The notes beneath the pieces were generated by a model. That model saw only the letters and a list, made by a program, of their open reading frames with translations, searched no databases and was not told the DNA's origin. This document shows positions 47,528 to 59,700 of a stretch of DNA of 64,000 bases, piece after piece; within the stretch, counting starts at the first letter, position 1; the number at the start of each line of letters is the position of its first letter. The stretch covers positions 501,099 to 565,098 of the forward strand of contig NW_020170382.1 of NCBI RefSeq assembly GCF_000524195.1. The letters are read 5' to 3'. The DNA is from Echinococcus granulosus (lineage: Eukaryota; Platyhelminthes; Cestoda; Cyclophyllidea; Taeniidae). A program made the translations under genes and the position numbers.

Positions 47528-50500
47528 TACAAAACTTCTTCCTCACTTTTCTCGGTTTCCCATCCTTCTCTGTTCCGTCATGCATCTCCGCTCCAGTGAT
47601 TGTTTATATGTAAAAAATTGTTTACACGCTGCTGACTTTTCTTGGCTTCATTGTTGACCTTTTTTCACCTTGCCTTTTTATTGCCCTCATCAAAACTCGC
47701 AACCTTACACCCTTTCTGCCACTTGCTATATTCTCTCTGCACCCATGGGATCCTCTTTCATGTCCCCAGATCCTTCTTACTCAATCATCCTATGCTCCCA
47801 CTGTAGATTCCTGCAAAGATTTCTTGAAGTGGAATTTTGCCCTGACAAATTCAGCAATTCGGTTTCAGTGTTTGGGAAGTTAATTCTTCTCTCAGATCGG
47901 TGCTGCGTATTAGATGTTGCTATTCATCATTATTAAGCGGATTGATGAGGTGGCGGAGCGAGCGACGCTATTCTGCGCGTCCTATTTTAGTGTTGTACTT
48001 TGCGGTGTGAACTTTTTAACCTTACCGGTGGCTGGCCTTTGAGGTGCATCGAATTGTCCGCATACGTGGTATTGGCTGTAGCGGGTGACCTGCAACCAAG
48101 TTGTGGGGTTATGTGCTGGCAGTTCGTCACTGAGGCTGCTCTACTGACTCACTGAGGGTCTACCCAACCCGTCCGTTGGGCGGTGGCATGGTTCACGATC
48201 TCACCTGGCCAATTTTGCCCCATGAAGAATTGGATTGTTCCTGTCTACAGGTTGATGATTCGATGCAAAGTAGTGGCCACCTTAAACCGTGGGTTGCTCT
48301 TCGGCCGGGGCCGGGGCGGGGACGGTTTAGGTGGACGTTAAGCCTACTCTTGTAGCAGCGTTTGCGTGGCTGTAGTGCTGTCAAACCTTTTAGAAACGAA
48401 GGAGATTGGTGTCAAATCAGGCGCTACAGTGCGGGTGTCCTCCGCCATGATGGTGGCATGGCTTGTGTGCTCGCGTCCACATGTGGGTGTTTTCAGACTT
48501 CCACTTTCTCGACTGAAATAGTGCTTTGTGAACATCTTTTATTCATCGAACATAAGATTGGCCACAGTGTTTGACTGCTCCTTCCCTATGAGCCATCAAC
48601 ATGGTGTTCCCCTACCCATCTAAACCGCACGCTTTAACTCGTAGCTTCCATCTGAGGCGTCCCTTACAGATCAATTGCAGTGAAAATAAAATCCCTCTCA
48701 CGTATTTTGTCTGACATGAAAGAGCCATCTTTCCGATCAGGAAAGTTATCTTTTTGCAATTTAGAGGGTGGTTTGAGAAATTACATCCCAGTGGACGGCA
48801 TTAGTTGAGAGCGATTTGCACTGAGATTAGGGCAAATGGCTGTGAACTGAGGGTAGCTTTAGTAGAAGTTGATGAATCGCATATCACTCAGCGACAGGAA
48901 CTGGTGTTATGCTTTGAACAGTGTGGCACTCTTAGGATGGATTTTGGATTAATGAAGCGACCTCGAGAAGTGAAGCAGTGTCTTCAAAAGTCGTACTGCA
49001 TTGTTAATGAATCGCAATAGCTTAAAGTCGAAACTCGCTTGCATGCAAATATTAACCGAAAAACCACCAAGGAATCTAAAGTCGAAGAATGAGCGACTAC
49101 GGCAATGTGGTACTAGAGTGCTAGCTCCTTTAGCAGGGCGTTCTATTTGTTTGCGTATTAGCAGAGAGCCACAGTTTCGGGACATATAAATCGGCTCCTT
49201 TAGAGGGAAAAATACTTGTTTCTGCTCTACTTGCTTATTCCTGTCCCTTTCAGATGGTAAATGGCATTGCCTCTACATAAAAAATGCCAGAATTTCTTAA
49301 TCTCAGAGCTGATTTAATCATTCGTCAACAATACTTATCATTATCTCGTATTCTAAGAACGAGACCTCTTCTTCAAGGTTAGTCTTAGATACATCTGAGA
49401 TATTCTCTAACGGGAGTCATGGACAAGAGGACCTCAAAGTATTATGTTCCATAGCTGTCATTTCCATTTGCATTTCCAAATCACTCCCTTGAAAGCCTGG
49501 AAATACATTTGGTCTTCTACCCGTTCGAGGTGGAAGCCCAGCGGCTCGTGCGACTTTTACGCATCCAATTGTTACAGCAAACCATAATGATAGTGAGAAC
49601 TTAAACAGAGACACCGGAAATCGACTACCTCGACGTTACTACTTCGCACCTAGCAGGCAGAGACCCAAGTCACAGTTTCAATTTCACACACGAAGAATTA
49701 GTAAAATGGTAAAATTTACTAAAACCATTTGCACATTTTGCAAGGGGAAGCCCAGAAACGTTGTTAACACCAAAAACCGACTTTTACATCATCGTGGAAC
49801 CTAAGTTCCACACGAACTTTATGATTTATGTATGTTCCCCTCAAAAAAATTTCACATTAAAAACGCACACAGTCGATTTGTATAGCAACATTCTTACTCA
49901 CGCACCTAAATTGTGACACAGCGATGATATTGGGTCACAATATTTAGTTGCCAGCGTGCGGTTCACGCAAGGCGCAACGAACCCACTACTAAATGCTGGT
50001 GCAGTTGCCTGGCCTACGGGCGCACGGTGATGGAACACTGTGCTGACTGCACCAACACACTACTTGACTGTTGTTAAGTCATTCGTCAGGTTGGCTGGCT
50101 GGCCTTAAAATTGGGTTCAGATGCACCCAAATGACCCACTTTTTCGTCATTTTGCCGATGCAGGGAGGTCACTGGTCTGCGCCACGGCCTTGAACCGACG
50201 AAAAAACACTTGAAGAGGTTTAGCGAAACAGGCGCTATCGTGCAGGTGTGCAAATCTGCTTAAGCACGGAACTCGAGTATGGGTTTGCCTCACCGCTTAT
50301 ACAATGAGCGAAGCAATCAGGTTAATTAATTTGTAGATAATAAAAGTGCGCAGGTACAACATGACACACAAGTTCGTAAAAAAACAATAAGTGTTCATAA
50401 ACTGAATCAAACTTAGGTGACTGAACAGCCGAAGTTGTGTCAAAATCGAAATCCCCATTGGTAGCACACGAAAAGTGATGTGTAAGCCAATGTTTTTACC

Positions 50501-51395
50501 ACTTCCTGTCATGTTTAGAATATGCCTCTGTTTCCTCATAATTTACGAAATCCACACATCTTGAATTCAAACAGTGCACTCGACGGGCTTAACTACACCA
50601 CAACCCACCCGACCATATCATATGATTGTAGATGGAATTTATGGATGAGGGTTCCGTCTTTTAGTGTTGCTACAGCCCCGTCACTTCTGCATTCGTGCAT
50701 AATGGTTTGGGGATGAAGTAGCCTAAAAATTTGCTAGCTGTTGGTAATTATAGTCTAAATGTAATCAACATTTTCACAACCACAGAACCCATAGTGCAGC
50801 TGGCTGCAGTAGTAGTTGGAAAGCTTTCACTCTTATGTTATGATGGTTATGCGTAAAGTGGCGCTACGGTCTCGCTTGATTAAAATAGCAATAAAAGTTG
50901 AAATATCACATTAAAGCACTCGGGTTGTTATGTTGATGTTATTCACATGCTATTTTTCAGTCTTTTTGAGCCACTCCATCAGTGAGTGATTCGAGAATTA
51001 AGTTTCGAGGTAAAGTACCTTGCGCACACTGCCAAAATTAATCGTAGAGATTCATGAAGTTTACCTTTGCGCCAATAAAAGTATGCAAAAAGTCGACGCT
51101 CTCAGCTAGTTGGTGTAATCGGCCAAATAAAACTGCGGATTCGTCCCGTTTTTACAAGGGGAAGATATATATTTAAAATAAAGATTCGACGAAATTGACA
51201 TAAATTATGCCAACAGCCTCCTATTTCTAACCCAAACTTTGCGGGTGATTCATCTCATAGGCATTACTTACGAGACAAAACCAGAGGTTATGCGGTAATT
51301 GCTAAGCATCGGTGGTACAAAATAATTTATATTTAATGTAACAAAACCATAAAGTACCTGTATTAGTTCTTGGTATCGTCCATAGACAATTGACA
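47528..51395. other. Gene-poor region downstream of importin
   Basis: No exon could be supported. Only short chance ORFs are present. There is a G-rich tract near 48305-48330 and a possible diverged repeat pair (48380-48440 and 50190-50260). No AATAAA was seen in the first few hundred nt after the importin stop. Confidence 0.5.
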
Positions 51396-51397
51396 GT

Positions 51398-51593
51398 ACT
51401 CCATAATACGATGGCTGTTTAAGTTTCGGCTTTAATGAAGAGCCACTTTTGACTTGGCCACCATGCCAGGCCGGGTGGGCTGGCCTTCGGGCGATGCCGG
51501 TGGCCCGCAAGTACCCTCTGTACGTCGAATATATGTATTCTGTCCGAGTGCTATGTCTTCCTTCGTCTTTAGGGAAGCCTCGACACGCCACAA
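51398..51593 (+). repeat. Dispersed ~190-bp repeat, copy 6 (near full length, best preserved)
   Basis: Runs from TCCATAATACGATGG through a GAGCCACTTTTGACTTGGCC block, the GCTGGCCTTCGGGCGATGCC core, GTCGAATATATGTATTCTGT and CTTTAGGGAAGCCTCGACACG. It is closest to the consensus I infer from all copies. Confidence 0.75.
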
Positions 51594-52863
51594 TTGAACC
51601 AATTCCTTCGACTTAGAAGAGTTGCTTTTTAAAGCAAAAGTGGCCAGTAGAAATCTGGCAAGGGGAAAAGTCTTCCTTCACGTTATGCCAAATAAGTGTT
51701 GAATCTGTTCCTAATTGGAGGTACTTTCTGTAAAATTTTGCGACAACAATAGCTACAATATTTTAGCTTTTTCTAAAGTTTGGTGGGTAAGGTAGTTGAT
51801 ACTCAACCTCCAATAAAGTTTTGGCCTCTAATACTACTGCTTTGCAAATAATCGGTTTTATAATCTAACCGTACTTTAGTGAATAGTAGTGAAATTAATG
51901 TGATTTAAATATTTTGATAAAATTGGTTGCATTTTACTAAGTCATTTAATAGTCACTAGTGGTTACCCGGAAATTCAGTTGAGTTTACCAGATATGGTCA
52001 ATGCATCCCTTCGATGTACGAAAGGCGAAAAATATTTTTAGTGATTTTAAGAGAGTTTTTATGGTAATTTTCAAGAGCTTTAAAAGCCTGTCCTTTGTGT
52101 GTATCTCTTACAGTATAAAGTTTTTACAGGCAATTTCGCAGTTTACAGTATTTTGTTTGCTGCTACACAGCAAACTTTTTTGTAAACCCATTGGCGGAAA
52201 TCTACCTTTGTAAACATGTAATGAGTTTAGGCACAGCCCACTTTTGGATAAAGTTTTATGCTTTGCATCGTAATATGCATCTTGCGCTAGCAAAAATCTT
52301 CATGTGTAGTGCCAGAATGCTTCTCATATGTGTTCGTGCACTTGAGTGTGACTGGCAGTGTTTGAGTACTATTCCACCGACTATTACAGCAAGCCTGTGT
52401 TTGCATTTTAGACTCAATAAAAATGCGTTTCAGTGACAGACACCTGTGAACTGTACATAGCACCGTACCCGTGATAATCACCATTTTTGGAATGTTGCTG
52501 GTGTTCAAAATGCTTTAATATATATTGGACTTACTAGCTATTTATTAGATAACCTACTACTTGTTTTTCCTTCAAAATTTTCTCTTCACTACGCTTCTAG
52601 GAGTATAACGTTTTCAAAAAAGAACTGGATCTTCTTTTCTCTTAGTAGTAAATCCTTGAATTTGTGTATCGGCATTCTCAATGCTATTAAATTCCCGTAC
52701 AAATGTCCCAATTGCTAAAATTCTTAAAGAGTGAAAATGACAAAACTGGATATGCCACATTTCTGAAATCCTTGCCTCCTGGTCAACCAAAAATTAGGAA
52801 AAATTAACTGTGGCATCATTAAGCTACGAGTTAGACATTTAGACCCTTATCTTTTGCACATGA
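51594..52863. other. AT-rich intergenic stretch
   Basis: No supported gene or RNA. Long runs of A and T and short chance ORFs only. Confidence 0.45.
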
Positions 52864-53280
52864 ATGAACTCGATTTCAGGTGGAAGTGCCATCCATGTGA
52901 CAGAAGGCAGTAAATTAATCGACCGCTTTAGAGCGCCGGTACGTAACTACAAATTGATACACTGCACTAACAACAATGGCCACGAAGTAGCTCCTCAACC
53001 CGCAAAACTGATACATCTTACTTCAGGTCCAATTCAAGAGAAACCCGCGATATCTTCCCGCCGAGGCCCAAAACCATCCCATACCCGAAGCCAGACCCAA
53101 GGAGATACACCCAGAACCTGGGGAAAGAATGAAGGTAGCAACACAACCAACCCGCCCGGAGGCCAGTGGTTTTACATTTCGTACTTAGGAAAGATTGAAC
53201 CTGACAAACACCTCTCCAGCGACGTGTTCCCTGCAATTAGACACCTCGCAAATGAAGTACTTCAGGATTGGGAACGGTAA
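52864..53280 (+). CDS. Hypothetical ORF, possibly a terminal exon, convergent with histone H1
   Basis: An uninterrupted 138-codon frame starting at ATG 52864, with a canonical AATAAA at 53352-53357, about 70 nt after its stop. A possible splice acceptor (GATTTCAG) lies at 52871-52878, so the true exon may start inside. The product is basic, rich in Pro, Ser and Asn, without membrane segments, and I recognise no domain. Its base composition is more balanced than the flanking AT-rich DNA, which favours coding. It could equally be a chance ORF. Confidence 0.3.
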   Translation: MNSISGGSAIHVTEGSKLIDRFRAPVRNYKLIHCTNNNGHEVAPQPAKLIHLTSGPIQEKPAISSRRGPKPSHTRSQTQGDTPRTWGKNEGSNTTNPPGGQWFYISYLGKIEPDKHLSSDVFPAIRHLANEVLQDWER

Positions 53281-53351
53281 GGAACCACCCTCACTCGCCA
53301 AACCGACTCGCACCAGCCCACCTGAGCCATTCATGAGAATGCACCCTGTAG

Positions 53352-53357
53352 AATAAA
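53352..53357 (+). terminator. AATAAA after the hypothetical ORF
   Basis: A canonical poly(A) hexamer on the plus strand 72 nt after the stop of the 52864-53280 frame and 55 nt short of the H1 stop on the other strand. Confidence 0.35.
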
Positions 53358-53411
53358 GCGTATATACAAAAGTAGGTAAACACATATATACATCGACAAA
53401 GAAAGAAATGA

Positions 53412-53990
53412 CTATTTCTTGGCGCCAATGGCAGACTTCTTGGGCATCTTTTTAGCAGCAGGCTTCTTCGTCTTGACCACTCTCCCCTTCTTGGTCGCGG
53501 CTGCAGCCCTTTTCGTCACCTTTTTGACTTGCGCCTTTTTGAGATTCGCGGCTGTAACCTTCTTCGGCTTGGGATTCGCTTTAGGGGCTTGTGCCGAAAT
53601 TACAGCGACAGGCTTCTTTACCGCAGCACTCACGTTTTTGGGCTTCGCAGGAACAGCCCTCTTGGACTTCTCGACCGATGATACAGCAGGCGCTTTTTCA
53701 GCTTTATAGGCAACCTTGAAGGAGCCACTGGCCCCGGCTCCTTTCACCCGAATCAGCTTGCCAGAAGCAGTAGCTGAGACGAGGACCCTCCGAACGTTAA
53801 CCTCAGCGATCCGCTCATCCACCTTGTAGTGCGACTTGATATACTTTAGGATGGCCTGACGGCTAGAGCCCCCTTTCTCCTTCAACGCGGCTATAGCTTC
53901 AACTATCATCTTAGCGAAAGGTGGGTGAGAAGCCGGAGCCTTTGCAGCTTTGGAGGCTTTCGAGACAGATGCAGCAGTCGCAGCAACCAT
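53412..53990 (-). CDS. H1: Linker histone H1, intronless
   Basis: A single exon of 192 codons. The ATG at 53990-53988 is chosen because the frame above it has no other ATG. Residues about 20-95 are the winged-helix globular domain: HPPFAKMIVEAIAALKEKGG, SSRQAILKYIKSHYKV, then VRRVLVSATASGKLIRVKG and GASGSFKV. The tail after about residue 100 is Lys/Ala/Pro-rich with AKKxPKK-type motifs, as in animal H1. It binds nucleosomal linker DNA. No core histone genes are near, so it is a solitary copy within this window. A TATA box lies 62-69 nt upstream of the ATG. I could not find the conserved histone 3' stem-loop or an AATAAA within about 130 nt after the stop. Confidence 0.96.
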   Translation of the reverse strand: MVAATAASVSKASKAAKAPASHPPFAKMIVEAIAALKEKGGSSRQAILKYIKSHYKVDERIAEVNVRRVLVSATASGKLIRVKGAGASGSFKVAYKAEKAPAVSSVEKSKRAVPAKPKNVSAAVKKPVAVISAQAPKANPKPKKVTAANLKKAQVKKVTKRAAAATKKGRVVKTKKPAAKKMPKKSAIGAKK

Positions 53991-54051
53991 GGGGATGGGC
54001 AACTATCGCACTGGTCACAAGGTTTCTTACTGCCGCACCACCCTTCACCTG

Positions 54052-54059
54052 TTTATATA
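54052..54059 (-). promoter_or_regulatory. TATA box of histone H1
   Basis: TATATAAA on the minus strand, 62-69 nt upstream of the H1 start codon. This is the spacing expected for a TATA-driven histone promoter with a 30-40 nt leader. Confidence 0.65.
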
Positions 54060-54159
54060 ATGCACTTACTAGCTCGCATCCAAGCACACTACGCGCGCGT
54101 GCGGTAAAATTCGTTGCACGGGGGTTTGCATCGTGGAATACCATGATAGTCCTCATTTA

Positions 54160-55990
54160 ACTCAATTTACTGAGGTTACTTAAGAGTATCGCAGCAAATT
54201 ACCCAAATCCTCCGATAAATAACAAATTTTGTTTTCGCACAAACCTATAATTGGTGAATTTTGTACTATTGCAAGCAAGTTACAGCGCCTTGAATCTGCA
54301 AATCGTTGAGAAAAAAATTTGTTCATCTTTGGAAAACTTGTTGATACACAGAACTGGATGAAAGAAAATCTAAAACAATTACATTACCGGTATTTACAGA
54401 ATGTCTTCTTATGGAGAATGTGGTTTTCTATGTTGTACATCATTTTAATTGAGCGTCAATTGCTTTTGAAAATGGACTACTCGGCTATGTCGGTTACCAT
54501 TGTCGGAGACCTATCAATATTTGAACTGGTATTTCTCCCTTATTTTAGGTCAGATGTAAGTAAAAATGCATATTTCAGTGGAGCACAATGTATATTTTGT
54601 TAATTTATCAGAGATTTTGCAACAACTCCCCAATTATTAAAAATATTTCATCGATTCCAAAACTCTCAGAAGTGTCGTGCGATTGGCTGGTTGGGTGAAT
54701 TTCTACTTCTTTAAATTTTGATTTGATTTTCAGGGCTGATTTAACTTCTTAATGCTAGTTTTTAATGGATCTATGTTTTATGAACGTTTTTTAATACTTA
54801 TCGTTTGGTACGGTTGATTTTAGAGTTTATTCATCGCAATTTTCAAGTTTTTATTGTCTTTGTAATTAACTACTTCATCTCTCCTTGAGTTCCTCGAATT
54901 TTTTGCGTATGAGCACTAAAATTTATTACTTTCATCCCCTTTCCATCAATTTATGTGGAACTAGGGCATATTTTTCATTATTAAACTCGTTTCTTTAAAT
55001 ATTTACCCCAATCCTAGCCAGTGCGTACTGAATTTCACCTTCAGTAGACCTATTTTTGCCTTAATGATTCGTTGTTGGTAATCAGGAAATGCGAATACCG
55101 ACTGGATTCTTGCGAAAGAAACTAAAACATTCATCGTTTATGTTTATTGAAAGTTAAGGGTCTCTTTTCGCTCACAGAAATACATCGAGTTCTCTCACTA
55201 GCTAGATGGTTGCCCCTGTCATAAACCCAGTTATCATTACAGTGCGCCAAATATGGGTCTGAAAAGCACTATAAGGAGATTGTAATCCACTTTTGAGTAC
55301 TTATACTGAAACACAGGAACTGCAGTATGGAGTGATGTAATTTCCGGAGTGGAAAACATACGGTATGGTATGTTGATGCCCCGCAGAAGTTCACCCAATT
55401 CCGATGACATTCCAAGGACTTGGTCATTTTGGATGAGGCAAACGGGCGTTAAATTGTTCAGAAGCCGAGTTTTTTCTCATCTATGGTTTGCTGATGGAGA
55501 AGCTTGAGCGTTAGAATGATAAGGTGCAGCCTGACCTGAATCGGTGTGCCATTAAACTGCGGCATTCACAGCAGTCCTGGGTTACGTCTGTGAGAGGACT
55601 TGCTTAGGTGCCTCATTTCTCCTTCCTGTATTACAAAATGTATTCCATGGCCTTACATGTTTGCAGTACATGTAAGTCAGTTTGGAATTTCAAATGCCTT
55701 CAGCTGCATTGGAAACGTGGGAAGCCGCACATCTCTCCCTCTTCATATGAAAATACCACTTAATGGGACTTTTAATCAGTGGAAAGCTAATGTATCAATC
55801 AACCCTACGCCATAATTCTGCATGATAAATTTATGCTATCAAAATCACTTACTAAAAATGACGTAGAAGTGAGAACTTTCGAAAGCGATGAGTCTTAAAT
55901 GGCAGCGTAGATTCAGTAGAATTGATTGGTGTTGGAGAGTTGTGATGGGAAATTTGACATTGTGAGTTTTTAACAACTCTAAAAGCAAGA
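54160..55990. other. Intergenic region between H1 and the ciliary gene
   Basis: AT-rich, with no certain exon. A frame around 55664-55815 (FGISNAFSCIGNVGSRTS) looks faintly like the start of an ASH repeat and could be an upstream exon of the next gene, but splice support is weak. Confidence 0.35.
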
Positions 55991-55994
55991 AATC

Positions 55995-56176
55995 TAACAT
56001 TGTTTGTTTAACTCTTCGTTTTGGTTTTGCGGGTACTAAGGTTCTGCCATCGCACTTCCGCCGGCCGGCTTGGCCTTTGGGCTGTACTGGTAGCCCTTCG
56101 AGCCCTTCTGTACATCGATAATACATATTTGGCCGCAGTATAATACCTTCATTCGCAAGTCCTAGGAGGACTACAA
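55995..56176 (+). repeat. Dispersed ~190-bp repeat, copy 7
   Basis: Forward copy: TTGTTTGTTTAACTCTTCG start, GGCTTGGCCTTTGGGCTGTAC core, CATCGATAATACATATTTGG block and an end near AGGAGGACTACA. Copy 8 follows in the opposite orientation 265 nt later. Confidence 0.7.
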
Positions 56177-56440
56177 TAGGTTTTTGCTTCCTGGTACACC
56201 TAATTTCACGTTAGCAAATATCTGAATAACTCGAAAAACTCTACGTTAACTCCATACCTCTTTTTACTAATTACAACAAAAACCGCGATGAGTTCTAAAT
56301 TTCAGAGCCTAATCTACTTCTTTTGGTGAAATGGACAAATAAGTGTTGTCTACTTTTATTAAACAAGTAGTTCTTCTTTGTGGCAATATAGAATTGGAAT
56401 TTAAATAATCCGCTATTCTTTTTCAAAAAAACCATTAAGG

Positions 56441-56620
56441 ACGATGTCCTGTGACCTCCCTGAAGGCAAAAGAAAGCATAATGCTTAGGCACAGTGTGCA
56501 CTGCCAAGGAATAGAGGGGCTGAGGACTACCGGTACGGCCCAAAGGCCAGGTTACTTGGCGGAATCTTGAATGCCTGCATAACCAAAGCGAAGAGTTGAG
56601 CAAACGACTAAAGAGTTGCA
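56441..56620 (-). repeat. Dispersed ~190-bp repeat, copy 8 (inverted)
   Basis: Reverse copy starting at GTGACCTCCCTGAAGGC, with GACTACCGGTACGGCCCAAA and AGGCCAGGTTACTTGGCGG. It ends about 120 nt before the first supported exon of the ciliary gene. Confidence 0.65.
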
Positions 56621-56737
56621 AAAATCCTAGTTCACTTTGAGTCGTTCACCTGTAAATGCATATTTAAAAATGAGGTGTTTCAAACCAAAAAAAACCAAGC
56701 TACATCTTAAGTAGATAATCTTTTCATTATCTTTTAG

Positions 56738-59700
56738 GGCGCTATCCACAAAAGAGCAGCAATTTGATCGCACCGGGTCTCTCCTGTTCCTTTTTGGTAA
56801 AACTAATCGCGTCTAATCTCCAAGACGAAGTGTGCGAGACCCTTCAAATTTTTTACCGTCCAGGAATAGAACCACTGAGAGTACGGCTTTTTGCCAAGAG
56901 GAAAGAAGCGCATATTACCTGTGAGCCGTTAAAACTGCCTTAATACATCAAAAAATATAGTTCCTCGAGTAGTCGACATGGGTCCTTGTCTTGTGAACTC
57001 AACAATAAGCAAGCTGTTTCCTTTGAATCTTTCCTCAAAAAAGAGTACTCATATTAGTCTCCGTTCCGTGAGTTGCGTTTCCTACTTTTAACAAACAAGT
57101 AGCATCCGGCGCCAGGGATAATTCTTTATGCCTAGGATTTGAATGGTGTATTCAATATTTTGCCGAAGGAATTCGAAATCCTCCAGGAAATGCCCACAGA
57201 AATGCAGGTCAAATTTAGACCTCCAGTTAGTGGAGAGTTCAAGACAATATTTCAAGTTGAGTCGAGCAATCAATGTGTTGGCGAGATTGTGTGTTACGGT
57301 AAGGTCTACTGGCGGTAGTTTCGTATTCAAGCAGAATTTAATTTACATTTCTAAATTTTTGGGTATTTTAGGTTACGGGGAAGACCTTCAAGTGGATTTA
57401 GTGGAAGAAACGAATGACGAAAATGCATGGCTTCTTGGGAAAGAGTTACATAATGATGGCTACATAACTGGTTATTGCCAGTTACCAGATGTGTATCCAG
57501 GCTTTCAACTTGAACGTCAACTTAAGTTGAGAAATGAAGGGTAAGAGAGCGCATTCTAATGGCTGCTTTTAAGAAATGTGACGCTTTGCATGCATCTCGA
57601 TAAAGAAGACGGTGCCCCGGAGGACTTGCCATCAGATTTCAGCACATCTTTCGAGGAATTAATACTTTTGCCAAAGTCTTTTATCCGCCTAAACGTAACG
57701 TTCTGCTCTGAGAAGGTAGGAATTTAGGACTCTTTATTTTATGTGTCAAAGTGTAAATATAGTTTCTAAGTCGAAGTAATGTCTTCACACATAAGGAGGT
57801 GAAAAATTTTCTGCCCACATTTTTTAGCTTTAGTTCAGATCTCAAGCCTTTTACCATAATGAGCAAAAGATGAACAAATTTTTTACTGCATTGCTTATCT
57901 AAGGTACGAGGCAATAAATATAAACTGAAACATCTGTTAAGGACTGGCAATACTTGCTACTAATTAGGTAATTAGTAAAAATACTGAACACTGCTCTAAG
58001 GGTAATTAAAACCACAAATGAGGTTCTGGAGTTGTTTTAGTGTAATCGTGATTGCTTCTAAAGTTTGAGATAGGGCTCACTACTAAAGCCCTTTAGTGAA
58101 CACTTAAAGTCATCGATACTACTCCTTTGTCGAGAAAGTTCATTCCCTAATCCAATTGGCAGTTCTAACTGGATGACTGAGCCTAATGTGGCCTGAACTC
58201 CACGTCAAAACAATGGCAAATTCTTGAACATTGTATTTTTTATCACTGGAGCTCCTGAGATGCCCGTGACGTACAGGGGTGCGTTTGTAGCTGCGCTCCT
58301 ACCACCCCCATAACTGGCCCCTGCCAGCCCTGCATAGAGTATCTGCCTACTACTTATCCATCTTGTACACTTTTTTTAGCTCGGAAAACATGACACGACT
58401 CTAACCATCCGCGCAGCACAAATCCAATGTGAAGAGATATTTGAGGTGTTAAAGCTTTGCGCTTCCACGACTGTTACCTCATCGGTAATCACTTTATCAC
58501 CGGAGGCTATTACTCTGCCAGATCCTGTCATTTTGACGGAAACAGCAAGGATTGAAGTTAAGGTACTTCCTGACATTGGCTGTAAGCACATATTGACGCA
58601 TTCAATGACAATGCCACGTCACTAACACAAGTGTAGATACGTGGGGTGAGCGCATGAAGAATGTACGTGGCATAGCGACGGAGAAACGAGGTCAAGTGTG
58701 CCTGACACATTGATTCACTAAATTTTGCGGTTTTATTTTTAAGGGTATTATCACATATTCCAGTAGTTCTATACCTAAAGCCTTTCTACAGTCTTACAAA
58801 TCACAGTCAATAATGTGTTAAATTGAATGTGGACAAGTTAGTAACCTAGACGCTTCCCGGTACAATTTAATAATTTTGTAATTAAATGATTTGTTGTTAT
58901 TGTTGGAAAGGTTTTCAGAACAAAAACGTGGCATTAAAGACCACTTAGTAGGTGGGCAATCCCTGAAGTGTCTAGGGCGGTAAATGTCACGCTAACACAT
59001 TTTTACATTGAGGACAATATTCATGTAAAATTATTCAAATATTTTATCTATCAATGCACGAATACAATCTAGCAGTATGATGTTGAACTGCAGAAAATTG
59101 TTGGGATCATGCCAGTTAAATATTTGTTGACTGCTTTTGTGCTGCTGAAATTAACCGGCGCTATCAACAGATCATTGAACGCATTAAAATGATTTACCTT
59201 TAAAACCTCGTTCACAGTTCCATCAGCAAGTAACTAACAAACAAAGCTTTCATTAATGATTGCACAGATAAAGTGCTTTTCGTCTGCTACCAAATCGCGT
59301 AAGGACATACAATTCCTACAGTGAAATAATTGAACTTCACAAGGGGAAGGAGACGCCGTATAAGTTTACCTTTCTCGTTTTCCAATGGTAGATGTCGAAT
59401 CCCTCTGCCACCTGTCCAGTAGGCTTCTGTTGGACGTTACCACGATCCGATGAGGAGGATTCTAGCATTTCATTCTGTCCAGAAAGTGGGCTACTCCTGG
59501 CGCTAGAGACAAGGACAGTCAACATTTCAATAACACCCAAGGGACTGGGTCAAATGCAGTACTTGCTGCCCTGTAAACTAAGTGAGAGTGCAGAGACCAC
59601 AGTCCTCTTGCGAATTTCATGTGAAGTTATTGTAAGTTTGAAAATACTTATTAGCCAGTAGCATAGATGTCATATTTGTACTCACAAAACTGCAAACATC

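Noticed and set aside
53419..53709. Plus-strand hydrophobic 96-codon ORF
   Set aside because: Antisense of the Lys/Ala-rich H1 tail, which reads as Phe/Leu/Ala on the other strand.
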